Shown piece by piece: positions 1 to 8,368 of a stretch of DNA of 61,007 nucleotides. Where the stretch lies: positions 92,228-153,234 of the forward strand of contig JADGDM010000001.1 in the NCBI GenBank assembly GCA_016744905.1. Reading direction: 5' to 3'. Origin of the DNA: Sulfurimonadaceae bacterium (lineage in GTDB: Bacteria > Campylobacterota > Campylobacteria > Campylobacterales > Sulfurimonadaceae). Each line of letters starts with the position of its first letter. Position 1 is the first letter of the stretch. The notes under the pieces are model-generated. The model ran no database searches. It saw only the letters and a list, made by a program, of their open reading frames with translations, and had not been told where the DNA came from. The position numbers were made by a program, and so were the translations under genes.

Positions 1-184
1 GGCTTGGCCGGGCCCGGCAGGATCCGAAGCCAAAACATCCACACCCTCGATGACAGTCCCGTCGCTCAGCTTTTTTTGCAAGGGTTGTTGCCGAGTGATG
101 GAAACAGCCATGGTCTTGAGCATCCGCGTCACCCGTTCGATGACCTGTTCCGATCCCGGATACCTTTCCAACTGGAAATCTTTT
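1..184. other. GC-rich segment of foreign appearance
   Basis: This stretch is clearly richer in G and C (roughly 55% by eye) than everything after it, and the change to AT-rich sequence is abrupt at about position 180. The minus strand is open through the whole segment and reads like protein (for example ...SEQVIERVTRMLK...), running off the left edge. The plus strand also has a 60-codon frame. I recognise neither product. The porin ribosome-binding site (aaggatagaa) just to the right looks native. The segment may be the end of a transferred gene, or a chimeric join at a contig end; the sequence alone does not decide. Confidence 0.5.
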
Positions 185-207
185 AAATAAATACTAAAAG
201 GATAGAA

Positions 208-1401
208 ATGAAATTTACTAAAATGAGTTTAATGGCTGTGATGTTAATTGGGTCAAGTGTTTTAGCAAGAGAAAATTTAGAAATGGATGGGGATGTACGC
301 CTATTTTATAGTTCAAGTGATAAAGCGAATACACTTTTTGATAAAAGTAATTCACTAGAAGAGGTTGGTTTACGTATCAGTGCAACAGAGGACTTTACAG
401 AATTTGTATCCGCTAAGGCAACTCTTTATGCTGTGACTCCAATGGGGTTTACGTACAACCTTGCTGAAGGCTCATGGACAGGTGGACAAACAACAAATGC
501 ATGGATGGGTGAAGTGTTTGTGAAAGCTAAAGCGGGCAATACTATTACTGAACTTGGTCGTATGGAGTTAGACACTCCATTGGTTTTTACTGAGACTTGG
601 TCAATTGTTCCCAATACATTTGAGTCCGTGTTGGTTGTTAATGAAGATATTCCGTCAACGACTTTATCAGCTGCTTATGTAGGACGTCATAATTCTGGTG
701 TGATTGGTGGTGGTGTAACGGATATTACTATTGCTGGTCAAACTGATGCCCGTGGTGATATATACTCAGACTTTTATGAAGGTGCTTATGCATTTGGTGC
801 TTCAAATAACTCATGGAAACCTTTAACGGCTCAAGCATGGGTTTACTTGGCACAGCATGCTGTTAATACGTATTGGTTGCAAGCTGATCTTAATATGGAT
901 GGTATTTTAGCGGGTCTTCAATATACGGGTGGTGATTATTACCAAGCTGGTGCAAATAATGAAAATGTAACTGGAACTGCAATGGCGGCAATGCTCGGTT
1001 ACCAAATGGGTGATACATTAACTGTAAAAGCATCATTTTCTCAAACAAGTAAGGATATTGGTCATGGTGGAAACTTAGCAACACAGCAAGTAGCGGGTGC
1101 ACAACAATCAAAACTTTACACAGAGGCGTGGTGGAATTATGGACGTATTGTTCTTGCTGACACTATATCTATGAACTTTACGGCAGAGTATTCAGCAGAA
1201 GATATTGCTGACTTTGGTTTATATGTTACACGCGCTGACACAACTAATGTCGGCACTATGAATGAGGCAACAGTGAGTGCTTCAAAATCATTTGGACATC
1301 TTGATACAAGTTTGGTTGGGATTTATTCAAAAATTGATAGTATTGATGGTACAACGATACAAGCTTACTTAACATACAACTTTGATATAAAGAAAAAATA
1401 G
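208..1401 (+). CDS. OprD-like outer-membrane porin
   Basis: The 397-residue product starts with a Sec signal peptide (MKFTKMSLMAVMLIGSSVLA, cleavage after LA). A mature protein of alternating short strands follows, rich in G, N, T and aromatic residues, ending in YLTYNFDIKKK. This is the pattern of the major porins of Sulfurimonas-type bacteria, which let small hydrophilic solutes cross the outer membrane. The start has a good ribosome-binding site (aaggatagaaATG). The gene stands alone and is followed by a strong terminator. Its promoter would lie at or beyond the odd GC-rich segment upstream, so the natural upstream region may be missing. Porin family is well supported; the solute is unknown. 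Confidence 0.8.
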   Translation: MKFTKMSLMAVMLIGSSVLARENLEMDGDVRLFYSSSDKANTLFDKSNSLEEVGLRISATEDFTEFVSAKATLYAVTPMGFTYNLAEGSWTGGQTTNAWMGEVFVKAKAGNTITELGRMELDTPLVFTETWSIVPNTFESVLVVNEDIPSTTLSAAYVGRHNSGVIGGGVTDITIAGQTDARGDIYSDFYEGAYAFGASNNSWKPLTAQAWVYLAQHAVNTYWLQADLNMDGILAGLQYTGGDYYQAGANNENVTGTAMAAMLGYQMGDTLTVKASFSQTSKDIGHGGNLATQQVAGAQQSKLYTEAWWNYGRIVLADTISMNFTAEYSAEDIADFGLYVTRADTTNVGTMNEATVSASKSFGHLDTSLVGIYSKIDSIDGTTIQAYLTYNFDIKKK

Positions 1402-1413
1402 ATGTTCTCCATT

Positions 1414-1437
1414 CTCACCTTCGGGTGAGTCCTTCTT
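1414..1437 (+). terminator. Intrinsic terminator of the porin gene
   Basis: CTCACC (1414-1419), a TTCG loop and GGTGAG (1424-1429) form a 6-bp stem with a stable tetraloop, followed by a T-rich run (tccttctttt). It lies 12 bases after the porin stop codon. Confidence 0.75.
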
Positions 1438-1453
1438 TTAAACCAACTTTCAC

Positions 1454-1459
1454 TACACT
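1454..1459 (+). promoter_or_regulatory. Possible -10 box (TACACT) for the ABC permease
   Basis: TACACT ends six bases before the permease ATG and no Shine-Dalgarno sequence is visible. If it works as a -10 box the transcript would begin at or next to the start codon. The match is weak on its own and gains support only from similar arrangements upstream of four other genes in this window. Confidence 0.3.
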
Positions 1460-1465
1460 CCTTTT

Positions 1466-2425
1466 ATGAAACAATTTTCCAATAAACTTCTTTACCTTCT
1501 ATTTATGTTAGTACTTATTTCTGCTATTACATTTTTAGCTATTCATGCTGCCCCAAACAGTTTTTTTAGTGCGGGAGAACTAAACCCCAATATGACGCCA
1601 GAAGCCCTAGAAAAATTAAAAGCAATCTATGGTTTAGATAAAAGTCTATTAGAACAGTATCTTGATTGGATAGTTAATATCTTTACACTTAATTTTGGAA
1701 TCTCTTTTGTCAGTGGGGCTGAAGTGAGTGAAGAGATATTGAAACGTCTGCCTATTACATTAACACTTAATATTATCTCTTTGATTGTTGTATTTATATT
1801 ATCTATCTATTTAGGTATTAAAGCAGCACTTAATTATGAAAAGAGAGCAGATATAATTATTCGTCAAGTGGCTCTTTTTTCTTTTTCTATGCCCTCTTTT
1901 TACTTGGCTCTATTAATGATACTGTTTTTTTCAATTACTTTAGAGGTTCTTCCTATTGCAGGTCTTCACTCTATTGAACCAAAAGTTGGCTTGTCTTATT
2001 ATATAGATATGGCTTGGCATCTTATCATGCCTTTAAGTGTTATGATTTTTGTCTCTTTAGGCAGTATGATAATCTATATTCGCTCGTTAACCTTAGAAAT
2101 ATTAAAAAGTGATTACTACTATTTTGCGCGCTCACGCAGATTGAGTGAAAAAAAACTCTTAAAGTTTTATATTATCCCCAATCTTCTACCGCCAGTTATT
2201 ACACTACTGGGTCTTTCTTTGCCAGGTCTCATTGGGGGAAGTGTTATTTTAGAGTCTATATTTGGGATAGAGGGTATGGGTCAGTTGTTTTATCTCAGCG
2301 CACTGAGTCGTGATTATCCTATCATTATGGGTATTTTAATTATTACCTCTTTTTTAACACTATTGGGTAATATTTTTGCTGATGCATTGCTTTTAAAGTT
2401 AAATCCATATATGAAAAGAGGCTAG
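1466..2425 (+). CDS. Peptide/nickel-type ABC transporter permease (DppB/OppB family)
   Basis: The 319-residue inner-membrane protein has an N-terminal transmembrane segment, a periplasmic stretch with the family pattern IYGLDKSLLEQYLDWI, and about five further membrane segments. The C-terminal permease core contains LGLSLPGLIGGSVILESIF and GMGQLFYLSALSRDYPI, typical of the DppB/OppB half of dipeptide, oligopeptide and nickel importers. Such permeases normally sit in an operon with a binding protein, a DppC-type permease and one or two ATPases, but none is next to this gene. The only ABC ATPase of the right type in the window is about 32 kb away (34298-34987). The start codon has no clear ribosome-binding site. 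Substrate unknown. Confidence 0.85.
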   Translation: MKQFSNKLLYLLFMLVLISAITFLAIHAAPNSFFSAGELNPNMTPEALEKLKAIYGLDKSLLEQYLDWIVNIFTLNFGISFVSGAEVSEEILKRLPITLTLNIISLIVVFILSIYLGIKAALNYEKRADIIIRQVALFSFSMPSFYLALLMILFFSITLEVLPIAGLHSIEPKVGLSYYIDMAWHLIMPLSVMIFVSLGSMIIYIRSLTLEILKSDYYYFARSRRLSEKKLLKFYIIPNLLPPVITLLGLSLPGLIGGSVILESIFGIEGMGQLFYLSALSRDYPIIMGILIITSFLTLLGNIFADALLLKLNPYMKRG

Positions 2426-2441
2426 AGGGAGTGTTTGAGTT

Positions 2442-2483
2442 CTTAGCGCGCTGAACAGTGCGCTAAGATAGAAGTTTTTATTT
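2442..2483 (+). terminator. Intrinsic terminator after the ABC permease
   Basis: CTTAGCGC (2442-2449) and GCGCTAAG (2460-2467) form a perfect 8-bp stem with a 10-base loop, followed by a T-rich run from 2475. It separates the permease from convergent nusA and overlaps the last nusA codons. The left arm includes one copy of the recurrent AGCGCGCT palindrome. Confidence 0.75.
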
Positions 2484-3608
2484 AAATAGTGCTTCTAGTG
2501 AAGATAGATCTTCTTTAGGCTCATCCATTGCAGCAGTGGTACTCTCACCACCGTCAACTTCAACCAATTCGATATCCATACCGCTTAGCATAGAAGCCAA
2601 ACGGATATTGATACCACTTTTACCGATGGCTTTTGATTTTTGATCACTTGGAAGTGTGATGATTGCTTTTGGCTTCTCTTCATCACTTCTATCAATCACA
2701 ACAGAGTTAATAATTGCAGGTGACATAACACGTGATATAAATAGCTCTGGGATATTGGTGTATTCAACACAGTCAATACTTTCATTTAAAAGCTCTTGAG
2801 AGACGGCATTAATACGAACTCCTTTAACACCAACAGTTGCACCAACAGGGTCAACTTGTGGATGTGTAGAGATAAGTGCAATCTTAGCGCGCTCACCTGG
2901 AATACGTGCACTTTTCTCAACAATAACCACACCATCAGCGATCTCAGGTACTTCAAGTCTTAGAAGTTCATCTAAAAATTTAGGTGAAGTACGAGAAAGT
3001 TCGATCTGAATACCATTAACTTTATCAATTTGAACACGACGTACAACCGCACTCATCATGTCACTTACTTGAAACTTCTCACCTTTAATACGGCTTTTCA
3101 TAGGAAGAACCGCACGTACTTCATCAACTTCTATATAAGTACTTTGATCCGCATCAACGCGCGTTACACGGCCATTAACGATGGTTCCTATCTTACTTTT
3201 GTATTTATTATACAGTTCATCTTCAACAAGACGTTGAATATGATACTCAACTTCACGTGCCAGACTCATTGCAGCCGTACGTCCCTTGGATTCAAGGTCA
3301 TGAGGAATTTGAAATTGGTCATCTGGATCAACGTTTGGATCCACTTCTTTTCTCGCATCACTTAATGAGATATAGTGATTTTTTTCTTCACCTTCTAATC
3401 TACTATCATCGTCAGCAATAACCGTAATAACTTGATATACATTAATTGTTTTTGTTTCATTATCTACTTCAGCTTCAAATGCAAATGAGTCATCAATTAC
3501 TCTTTTAGCACTTTGAACAAATGCTGTTTTAACTGCTTCTGTTACTGATTCTGGTTGTAGACCTTTTTCATGTGCAATTGCATCAATAATTTCTAATATT
3601 TTTTCCAT
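2478..3608 (-). CDS. nusA: Transcription termination/antitermination factor NusA
   Basis: NusA binds RNA polymerase and nascent RNA and modulates pausing, termination and antitermination. The 376-residue product has the N-terminal polymerase-binding domain (MEKILEIIDAIAHEKGL), an S1 domain around residues 135-200 (GTIVNGRVTRVDADQSTYIEV), then two KH domains including GVKGVRINAVSQELLNESID and a later GKSGINIRLASMLSG. It has a short acidic tail and lacks the C-terminal acidic repeats of the enterobacterial protein, as expected for Campylobacterota. A ribosome-binding site (aaggcaataact) precedes the ATG. It is transcribed alone, divergently from the HP0268-miaB operon. Confidence 0.97.
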   Translation of the reverse strand: MEKILEIIDAIAHEKGLQPESVTEAVKTAFVQSAKRVIDDSFAFEAEVDNETKTINVYQVITVIADDDSRLEGEEKNHYISLSDARKEVDPNVDPDDQFQIPHDLESKGRTAAMSLAREVEYHIQRLVEDELYNKYKSKIGTIVNGRVTRVDADQSTYIEVDEVRAVLPMKSRIKGEKFQVSDMMSAVVRRVQIDKVNGIQIELSRTSPKFLDELLRLEVPEIADGVVIVEKSARIPGERAKIALISTHPQVDPVGATVGVKGVRINAVSQELLNESIDCVEYTNIPELFISRVMSPAIINSVVIDRSDEEKPKAIITLPSDQKSKAIGKSGINIRLASMLSGMDIELVEVDGGESTTAAMDEPKEDLSSLEALFK

Positions 3609-3767
3609 AGTTATTGCCTTATTGGTTTTTTTATCTCATTATGTTAAATTATTTTGTGATGATTTCTCTAATGAGGAGTGAAATTATACCATAACTTTTG
3701 ACAACAAAATTATAGAATTTAATTTAATCACATATTTAGTATTTTTTAGCTAAAATCCAGCCAATAA

Positions 3768-3831
3768 AAGTAAGTGAACACAAATAACTTTTTATCCAAT
3801 GTGAAGAGAAGTGTCTTGTGTTCACTTACTT
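3768..3831. repeat. 16-bp perfect inverted repeat in the HP0268-miaB leader
   Basis: AAGTAAGTGAACACAA (3768-3783) is repeated in perfect inverse at 3816-3831 (TTGTGTTCACTTACTT), with 32 bases between. The right arm ends about 20 bases before the start codon of the HP0268-like gene, just before its ribosome-binding site. As RNA it would form a long hairpin in the leader; as DNA it would be a dyad operator. There is no T-tract, so it is not a normal terminator. The arms extend no further. Confidence 0.8.
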
Positions 3832-3851
3832 ATGAGAAGAGGAAAATACCC

Positions 3852-4097
3852 ATGGATTTAAAAATTGCAAGAGCAGAACTTAAACTAAAGCCGAAAAAAA
3901 TTGAAGTATCTAAAATTGAAGATATAGTAACTAAAGATGAGTCAGTTATTTTATATTTTGATCGTGATAATACACATAAAGATCTTTTAGAATTACAAGA
4001 TCACTTTGAAACACAAGGTAAAAGTTTTTACATGCGTGAAGTGAAATTCGGTCTTTCAGAAAATGAATATATGTATGAAGTGCATATCATCGCATAA
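3852..4097 (+). CDS. HP0268-like small protein (nicking-nuclease fold family)
   Basis: I place the start at the ATG at 3852 ([13 protein letters not shown]), which has the ribosome-binding site gagaagaggaaaa; the upstream in-frame extension would have to be read through the 16-bp hairpin. The resulting 81-residue protein matches the length and pattern of H. pylori HP0268 (a compact alpha/beta fold described as a nicking nuclease), including the ...[20 protein letters not shown]... region near the end. HP0268 also lies directly upstream of miaB in Helicobacter, so position supports the call. Its role in the cell is not established. It is separated from miaB by two bases and is likely co-translated with it. 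Confidence 0.75.
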   Translation: MDLKIARAELKLKPKKIEVSKIEDIVTKDESVILYFDRDNTHKDLLELQDHFETQGKSFYMREVKFGLSENEYMYEVHIIA

Positions 4098-4099
4098 TT

Positions 4100-5419
4100 A
4101 TGAGTACATCATTAGTAGAGACAAAAAAACTTTTTATTGAGACACTTGGTTGTGCAATGAATGTGCGTGATAGCGAGCACATGATTGCAGAACTTAATGA
4201 GAAAGAGTCGTATGAACTCACTGAAAAATCAGAAGAGGCAGACTTAATTATTATTAATACCTGTTCGGTGCGTGAAAAGCCGGTACATAAGCTTTTCTCA
4301 GAACTCGGTGTTTTTAAGAAAAAGAAAAAAGAGGGTGCTAAAATAGGTGTTTGTGGCTGTACAGCCTCCCACCTTGGAAAAGAAATTATCCAGCGCGCTC
4401 CTTATGTGAACTTTGTTTTAGGAGCACGTAATATCTCTAAAATTACAGAAGTTTTACATAAAGACAAGGCAGTTGAGATTGATATCAACTATGATGAATC
4501 TGAATTCGCCTTTAAAGACTTTAGAACCAGTCCCTATAAAGCTTACATCAATATCTCTATTGGATGTGATAAGGCATGTACATTTTGTATTGTGCCTAAA
4601 ACACGTGGAGATGAGATCTCTATACCTACAGACCTTATCATCAACGAAGTTAAACGTGTGGTCGCTACGGGCGTTAAAGAGATTTTTTTATTGGGTCAAA
4701 ATGTAAATAACTATGGACGTCGATTTTCTGATAATCACGAAAAAGTAAACTTTACTGAACTGCTTCGTCGTGTGAGTGAAGTTGAAGAAGTTGAGCGTAT
4801 TCGTTTTACCTCTCCTCACCCGCTACATATGGATGATGAGTTTATTGAAGAGTTTGCCAGTAATGATAAAATTTGTAATCAGATGCATATTCCTCTTCAA
4901 AGTGGTTCTACAAAAATCTTAAAAGAGATGAAACGTGGTTACTCGAGAGAGTGGTTTTTAAATCGAATTGAAAAACTTCGTGATCTATTGCCTGAAGTGA
5001 GTATCAGTACAGATATTATTGTTGCTTTTCCTGGTGAAAGTGATGAAGATTTTGAAGAGACTATTGATTTGGTTCGTCAAGTAAAATTTAATCAATTGTT
5101 TTCATTTAAATATTCAGCGCGTCCACATACTGAAGCTGAAAATTACACCAACACGGTGGATCCTGAAGTAGCCTCAGCGCGCTTAACCTTTTTACAAAAT
5201 CTTCAAGATGAGATTATTGATGAGAGAACGCCAACGTATCTTGATAAAACTTACGATGTCTATTTTGAGGCTTTGAGAAGTGATGGATATATCTCAGGAC
5301 GTACAGCAACGGGTATTTTACTTAAAGTAAAAGGTTCAGAAGAACTTTTAGGAACGACTAAAGCAGTGAAGGTTATAAAAACTGGACGTGCAGTTCAAGA
5401 AGGTGAAGTGCTTACTTAG
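4100..5419 (+). CDS. miaB: tRNA methylthiotransferase MiaB
   Basis: MiaB adds a methylthio group to N6-isopentenyladenosine at position 37 of certain tRNAs, using two 4Fe-4S clusters and S-adenosylmethionine. Residues C18 (LGCAMN), C55 (NTCSVREKP) and C87 fit the N-terminal MTTase cluster. C156, C160 and C163 ([16 protein letters not shown]) are the radical-SAM CX3CX2C motif, and a TRAM domain ends the 439-residue protein. The HP0268 homologue precedes it and a lysophospholipid acyltransferase gene follows 18 bases later, as in Helicobacter. The NTCSVREKP motif and the MiaB-type radical-SAM context separate it from RimO, which is also in this window. Confidence 0.97.
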   Translation: MSTSLVETKKLFIETLGCAMNVRDSEHMIAELNEKESYELTEKSEEADLIIINTCSVREKPVHKLFSELGVFKKKKKEGAKIGVCGCTASHLGKEIIQRAPYVNFVLGARNISKITEVLHKDKAVEIDINYDESEFAFKDFRTSPYKAYINISIGCDKACTFCIVPKTRGDEISIPTDLIINEVKRVVATGVKEIFLLGQNVNNYGRRFSDNHEKVNFTELLRRVSEVEEVERIRFTSPHPLHMDDEFIEEFASNDKICNQMHIPLQSGSTKILKEMKRGYSREWFLNRIEKLRDLLPEVSISTDIIVAFPGESDEDFEETIDLVRQVKFNQLFSFKYSARPHTEAENYTNTVDPEVASARLTFLQNLQDEIIDERTPTYLDKTYDVYFEALRSDGYISGRTATGILLKVKGSEELLGTTKAVKVIKTGRAVQEGEVLT

Positions 5420-5437
5420 TTTGTAAGCACACGTGAT

Positions 5438-6070
5438 ATGATTAATCGTAAAAAGCTATTAAGACAACTTTCTAGTACGCTTCTTCCCCCTTTTGCAGCT
5501 CTATTGATGAAAATCATCTATCTTACTACCAAAAAAGTCTATCACTATAAGGGTGAACTTCCTGACAAACCCCTGATCTTTCTTTTTTGGCATAATGATA
5601 TTTTAATGGAACCCCTTCAGTACCTTCATTTTCGTAAGAATCCAAATATTAAACTACTCATCAGTGATCATTATGATGGTCAACTTATTGCTAAAGCAAT
5701 GAAATATTATAAGTTTGGCAATATTGCTGGCTCTTCCAATTCTAATCCAACTAAGGTTTTGATTCAGGCAATGAAGTTTATTAAAAGTGGTGGAGATATA
5801 GGCTTAACCCCCGATGGACCACGTGGGCCGCGTTATTCAATCTCAAAAGGGACTATTATTATTGCGCAGAAGACAGATACCCCTGTGGTGATATTTAACT
5901 CACGAGCGAGTAGGTATAGAGCGGTTAAAAGTTGGGATAAGTTTGTTATTCCTAAACTTTTTGGACGCGTGGATTATTACGCCAGTGCGCCTATCTACTT
6001 GAGTGATTTGAGCTATGAAGAAGCGGAGAAAAAAGTGAAAGATGCTATGATGGTTCATGCGTATGATTAG
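5438..6070 (+). CDS. Lysophospholipid acyltransferase-like protein (DUF374)
   Basis: The 210-residue product has a hydrophobic N-terminus and the acyltransferase-like motifs LFWHNDILMEPL, SDHYDGQLIAKAM, GGDIGLTPDGPRGPRYSISKG and PVVIFNSRASRYRAVKSWD. These identify the DUF374 branch of the glycerolipid acyltransferases. The WHND motif stands in for the HX4D motif of PlsC. It probably acts at the inner membrane in lipid or lipid A acylation, but the substrate is unknown. It follows miaB and is ten bases ahead of the next gene, in one operon. Confidence 0.85.
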   Translation: MINRKKLLRQLSSTLLPPFAALLMKIIYLTTKKVYHYKGELPDKPLIFLFWHNDILMEPLQYLHFRKNPNIKLLISDHYDGQLIAKAMKYYKFGNIAGSSNSNPTKVLIQAMKFIKSGGDIGLTPDGPRGPRYSISKGTIIIAQKTDTPVVIFNSRASRYRAVKSWDKFVIPKLFGRVDYYASAPIYLSDLSYEEAEKKVKDAMMVHAYD

Positions 6071-6079
6071 GAGAATATT

Positions 6080-6526
6080 ATGAAGTATGTGATTATTACT
6101 ATTGTGACTTTTTTAAGTTTAGGGGCGTACTTCTTACTAAATCCCTCTTACGAAAAGTCTTTAGAATCTAAGTACTATTACATGGTTGGTGAGTATGATA
6201 CTGCGGAAACTTTAGCGAAAGAGGCTTTTAGTCTTAATCCTTATAACCGTATGGCTGCAACAGTAATGACACAGTCTCAAACGGCTCTGATTTTTGTTAG
6301 ATATATTGATCAATCAAAAAAGTATATTCATGAGATCTCTAAAATGGCAGAATCAAAAAGTATTGATGATGCTGAGAAAGCTAAAATTAAATTGATGAGT
6401 GAGATTATGATTGACTCGTATAAAAAAGTTATTTCAACGGTCTTTATTGATAAAAAATTAGTCGAAGAAGCAGCGCATTATCATAAGGAGTTTGTTGAGC
6501 TCAATGAAAAAGTCTCTACACAGTAA
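6080..6526 (+). CDS. Single-pass membrane protein of unknown function
   Basis: The 148-residue product begins with one hydrophobic segment (VIITIVTFLSLGAYFLL) and continues as mostly helical, charged sequence, probably periplasmic. The stretch YDTAETLAKEAFSLNPYNRMAATV is reminiscent of a TPR helix pair, but one repeat is too little to assign the family. A ribosome-binding site (aggagaatattATG) is present. The gene overlaps the start of the Xer recombinase gene by 23 bases and lies in the miaB operon. I do not recognise the function. Confidence 0.7.
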   Translation: MKYVIITIVTFLSLGAYFLLNPSYEKSLESKYYYMVGEYDTAETLAKEAFSLNPYNRMAATVMTQSQTALIFVRYIDQSKKYIHEISKMAESKSIDDAEKAKIKLMSEIMIDSYKKVISTVFIDKKLVEEAAHYHKEFVELNEKVSTQ

Positions 6527-7343
6527 AAAAATCGATTTTTTGGATTATCTTTTTAACTTTAAGGGCTATTCTGAATTAACGTTAAAAACGTATGATGAAG
6601 CAATCACTGAAGCGATTAATGAGAGTGAAATATATCTTGATGAAAAAGGGGTGACAGTTTTCAATCTGATGCCTCTTCGCATTAAAATTGCAGACTTGAA
6701 AGCCTCTACTATTGCAAAAAAATTAAGCTCAGTGCGTTCTTTTGTTGACTACGAAAGTAAGCAAGGTCATAACATAAAGCTGAGTGCAGATGAGAGTGTG
6801 AAAATTGCTAAAACATTGCCTAAACCACTCTCACATGCGCATATATTAGAAGCCCTTGAGTCAGCGCCGATGAGAGAAAAGTTGATAGTATTGATTTTAT
6901 ATACGATGGGATTGCGTATTCATGAACTCTCAGGTATAAAATTAGAAGATATCAGTAGTGGCTGGATTAGAATTCTTGGAAAGGGAAACAAACATCGTGA
7001 TATGCCTGTTTTAAAAAATATTGAGCTACTAATTACTCAATATGTTCAAGCTTTTTCTCCAAGGCACTACCTTTTTGAAAAAAACGCAGAAAAATTAAGC
7101 GAAAACACCCTAAGATACAGCATAGTTAAGTTGTTCAAAAACGTTGGTATCAAGATGACACCACATCAATTGCGACACTCTTATGCAACAGAGCTATTAA
7201 ACAATAATGCGTATATATCCGATGTTAGTGAATTGCTAGGACATAGTTCGATGGCCACTACCCAGATATATACTAAGCTAAGTTCAAATATTAAAATGCA
7301 AAATTATTTAAAAGCACACCCACTTATAAAGGAAGATGATTGA
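6504..7343 (+). CDS. Tyrosine recombinase of the Xer family
   Basis: Site-specific recombinase of the XerC/XerD/XerH type, which in Campylobacterota resolves chromosome dimers at a dif site. I prefer the ATG at 6504 (MKKSLHSKK) over TTG codons at 6492 and 6495. With that start the catalytic set is R138 (TMGLRIHEL), K160 (GKGNKHRDMPV), H221 and R224 (PHQLRHSYATELL), H247 (LGHSSMATT) and Y256 (QIYTKL), all present. At 279 residues it is shorter than Helicobacter XerH and closer to XerC/XerD, so I leave the symbol open. No dif site was recognised nearby. It sits in the miaB operon and overlaps the next gene by four bases (TTGA). Confidence 0.88.
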   Translation: MKKSLHSKKIDFLDYLFNFKGYSELTLKTYDEAITEAINESEIYLDEKGVTVFNLMPLRIKIADLKASTIAKKLSSVRSFVDYESKQGHNIKLSADESVKIAKTLPKPLSHAHILEALESAPMREKLIVLILYTMGLRIHELSGIKLEDISSGWIRILGKGNKHRDMPVLKNIELLITQYVQAFSPRHYLFEKNAEKLSENTLRYSIVKLFKNVGIKMTPHQLRHSYATELLNNNAYISDVSELLGHSSMATTQIYTKLSSNIKMQNYLKAHPLIKEDD

Positions 7344-8368
7344 TATTAACAAAAATCATAGAAAAGCTCTATGTGAAATTATATCTTTCAATTGTTATTA
7401 CAAAATCTACTACTTTAGTGAGTGTGGAGACATTAAAGTCAGGTAAGACTATCGACACGGCGCAGATGGTATTTGATGAGTCTGAAAAGCGTGAATTTAT
7501 AGATTATGTGAAAAATGCAATAGCTGAAACCCCTTTTCACTACATCACTTTTTTAGATAATAGTATGGATCAAGGGGCTTTGGGCAGCTGTCAAAAGAGT
7601 GAAACTTCCCACCTTGTTGATCTAAGTCTTTCTAAAAGTATCTGTTATGAGGAGAAGTTTTTAACATATACTGCGAGTTCAAATATTAATAAAATCAAAG
7701 AAACTTATAGTGAGATAGGCATTGATTTTATATTTTCTCCATTTTTACTGCTTCGAGATTTTTATGTGGATAAAATAAGTGATAGTTTTGGACTGTATGT
7801 GCTTGTTCAAGATAAGACACTTTCATTAGCAGTATTTTCAGATTCGAAACTACTTTTTGCCGAGTATGTTGATACAACCATTAAAATTTTTGATGATGTT
7901 ATTAGTGATGACTCTTTAGCCTCTGATGAATCGGAAATAGACTTTGAACTAGATGATCTGGGCTTAGAAGATGGCATTAATTTAGATGATATTGATGCGA
8001 TTGATAATCTCAATGATATTGAAGATCTTGACTCTATTGAAGATATAGAAGAGTTTTCTGAGATTGAAGATCTTGAAGAGAATAGTGTCGAAGAGATCAG
8101 TGATGATCAAATTGATACTAAGATAGATGATTTTAGTGATGATTATGAACGTTTTTCTATGATACAAGGTATGTTACAACGTTACTATAGCGACGATAGA
8201 TATGAAAATAACTTTGTAGAGCATGTATTTATTGCAGACTGTGTTGGTGTGAGTGATGATCTGAAACGTTATTTAGAAGAAGAACTTTTTGTATCGGTGA
8301 TTGTGAGAAGTATGGATATACAAAATTCCTTATTAACTTTGGCAAAAGAAGAGTCTCGTTATGCGTAA
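7340..8368 (+). CDS. PilM/GspL-like protein with a long acidic insert
   Basis: No family is obvious at first, but the 342-residue protein has the layout of the actin-fold PilM/GspL proteins. It has an N-terminal strand pair (LSIVITKSTTLVSVETL), a central phosphate-loop-like region (GLYVLVQDKTLSLAVFSDS, then KLLFAEYVD), and a final FIADCVGVSDDLKRYLEEEL where PilM has its GG-containing loop and helix. The GG and GxxT residues of nucleotide-binding PilM are missing, so ATP binding is doubtful. Residues 185-268 are almost entirely D, E, I, S and L. I take the TTG at 7340 as start: it overlaps the recombinase stop (TTGA) and follows aaaggaag. The two small downstream genes fit PilN and PilO, which supports the reading. 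Function inferred, not proven. Confidence 0.5.
   Translation: MILTKIIEKLYVKLYLSIVITKSTTLVSVETLKSGKTIDTAQMVFDESEKREFIDYVKNAIAETPFHYITFLDNSMDQGALGSCQKSETSHLVDLSLSKSICYEEKFLTYTASSNINKIKETYSEIGIDFIFSPFLLLRDFYVDKISDSFGLYVLVQDKTLSLAVFSDSKLLFAEYVDTTIKIFDDVISDDSLASDESEIDFELDDLGLEDGINLDDIDAIDNLNDIEDLDSIEDIEEFSEIEDLEENSVEEISDDQIDTKIDDFSDDYERFSMIQGMLQRYYSDDRYENNFVEHVFIADCVGVSDDLKRYLEEELFVSVIVRSMDIQNSLLTLAKEESRYA

Noticed and set aside
4-186. 60-codon plus-strand frame in the GC-rich left edge
   Set aside because: It has no ribosome-binding site and composition suggests it is an antisense shadow of the open minus frame; the segment itself is reported as foreign-looking sequence.
3030-3365. 111-codon plus-strand frame inside nusA
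   Set aside because: Shadow of the nusA coding strand with no family features.
3774-3851. Upstream extension of the HP0268-like gene
   Set aside because: It would be translated through the 16-bp hairpin, has no ribosome-binding site, and the family length fits the start at 3852.
6504-7343. dif recombination site beside the Xer gene
   Set aside because: I looked for a dif-like dyad of about 28-40 bases near the gene and saw none that I could support.
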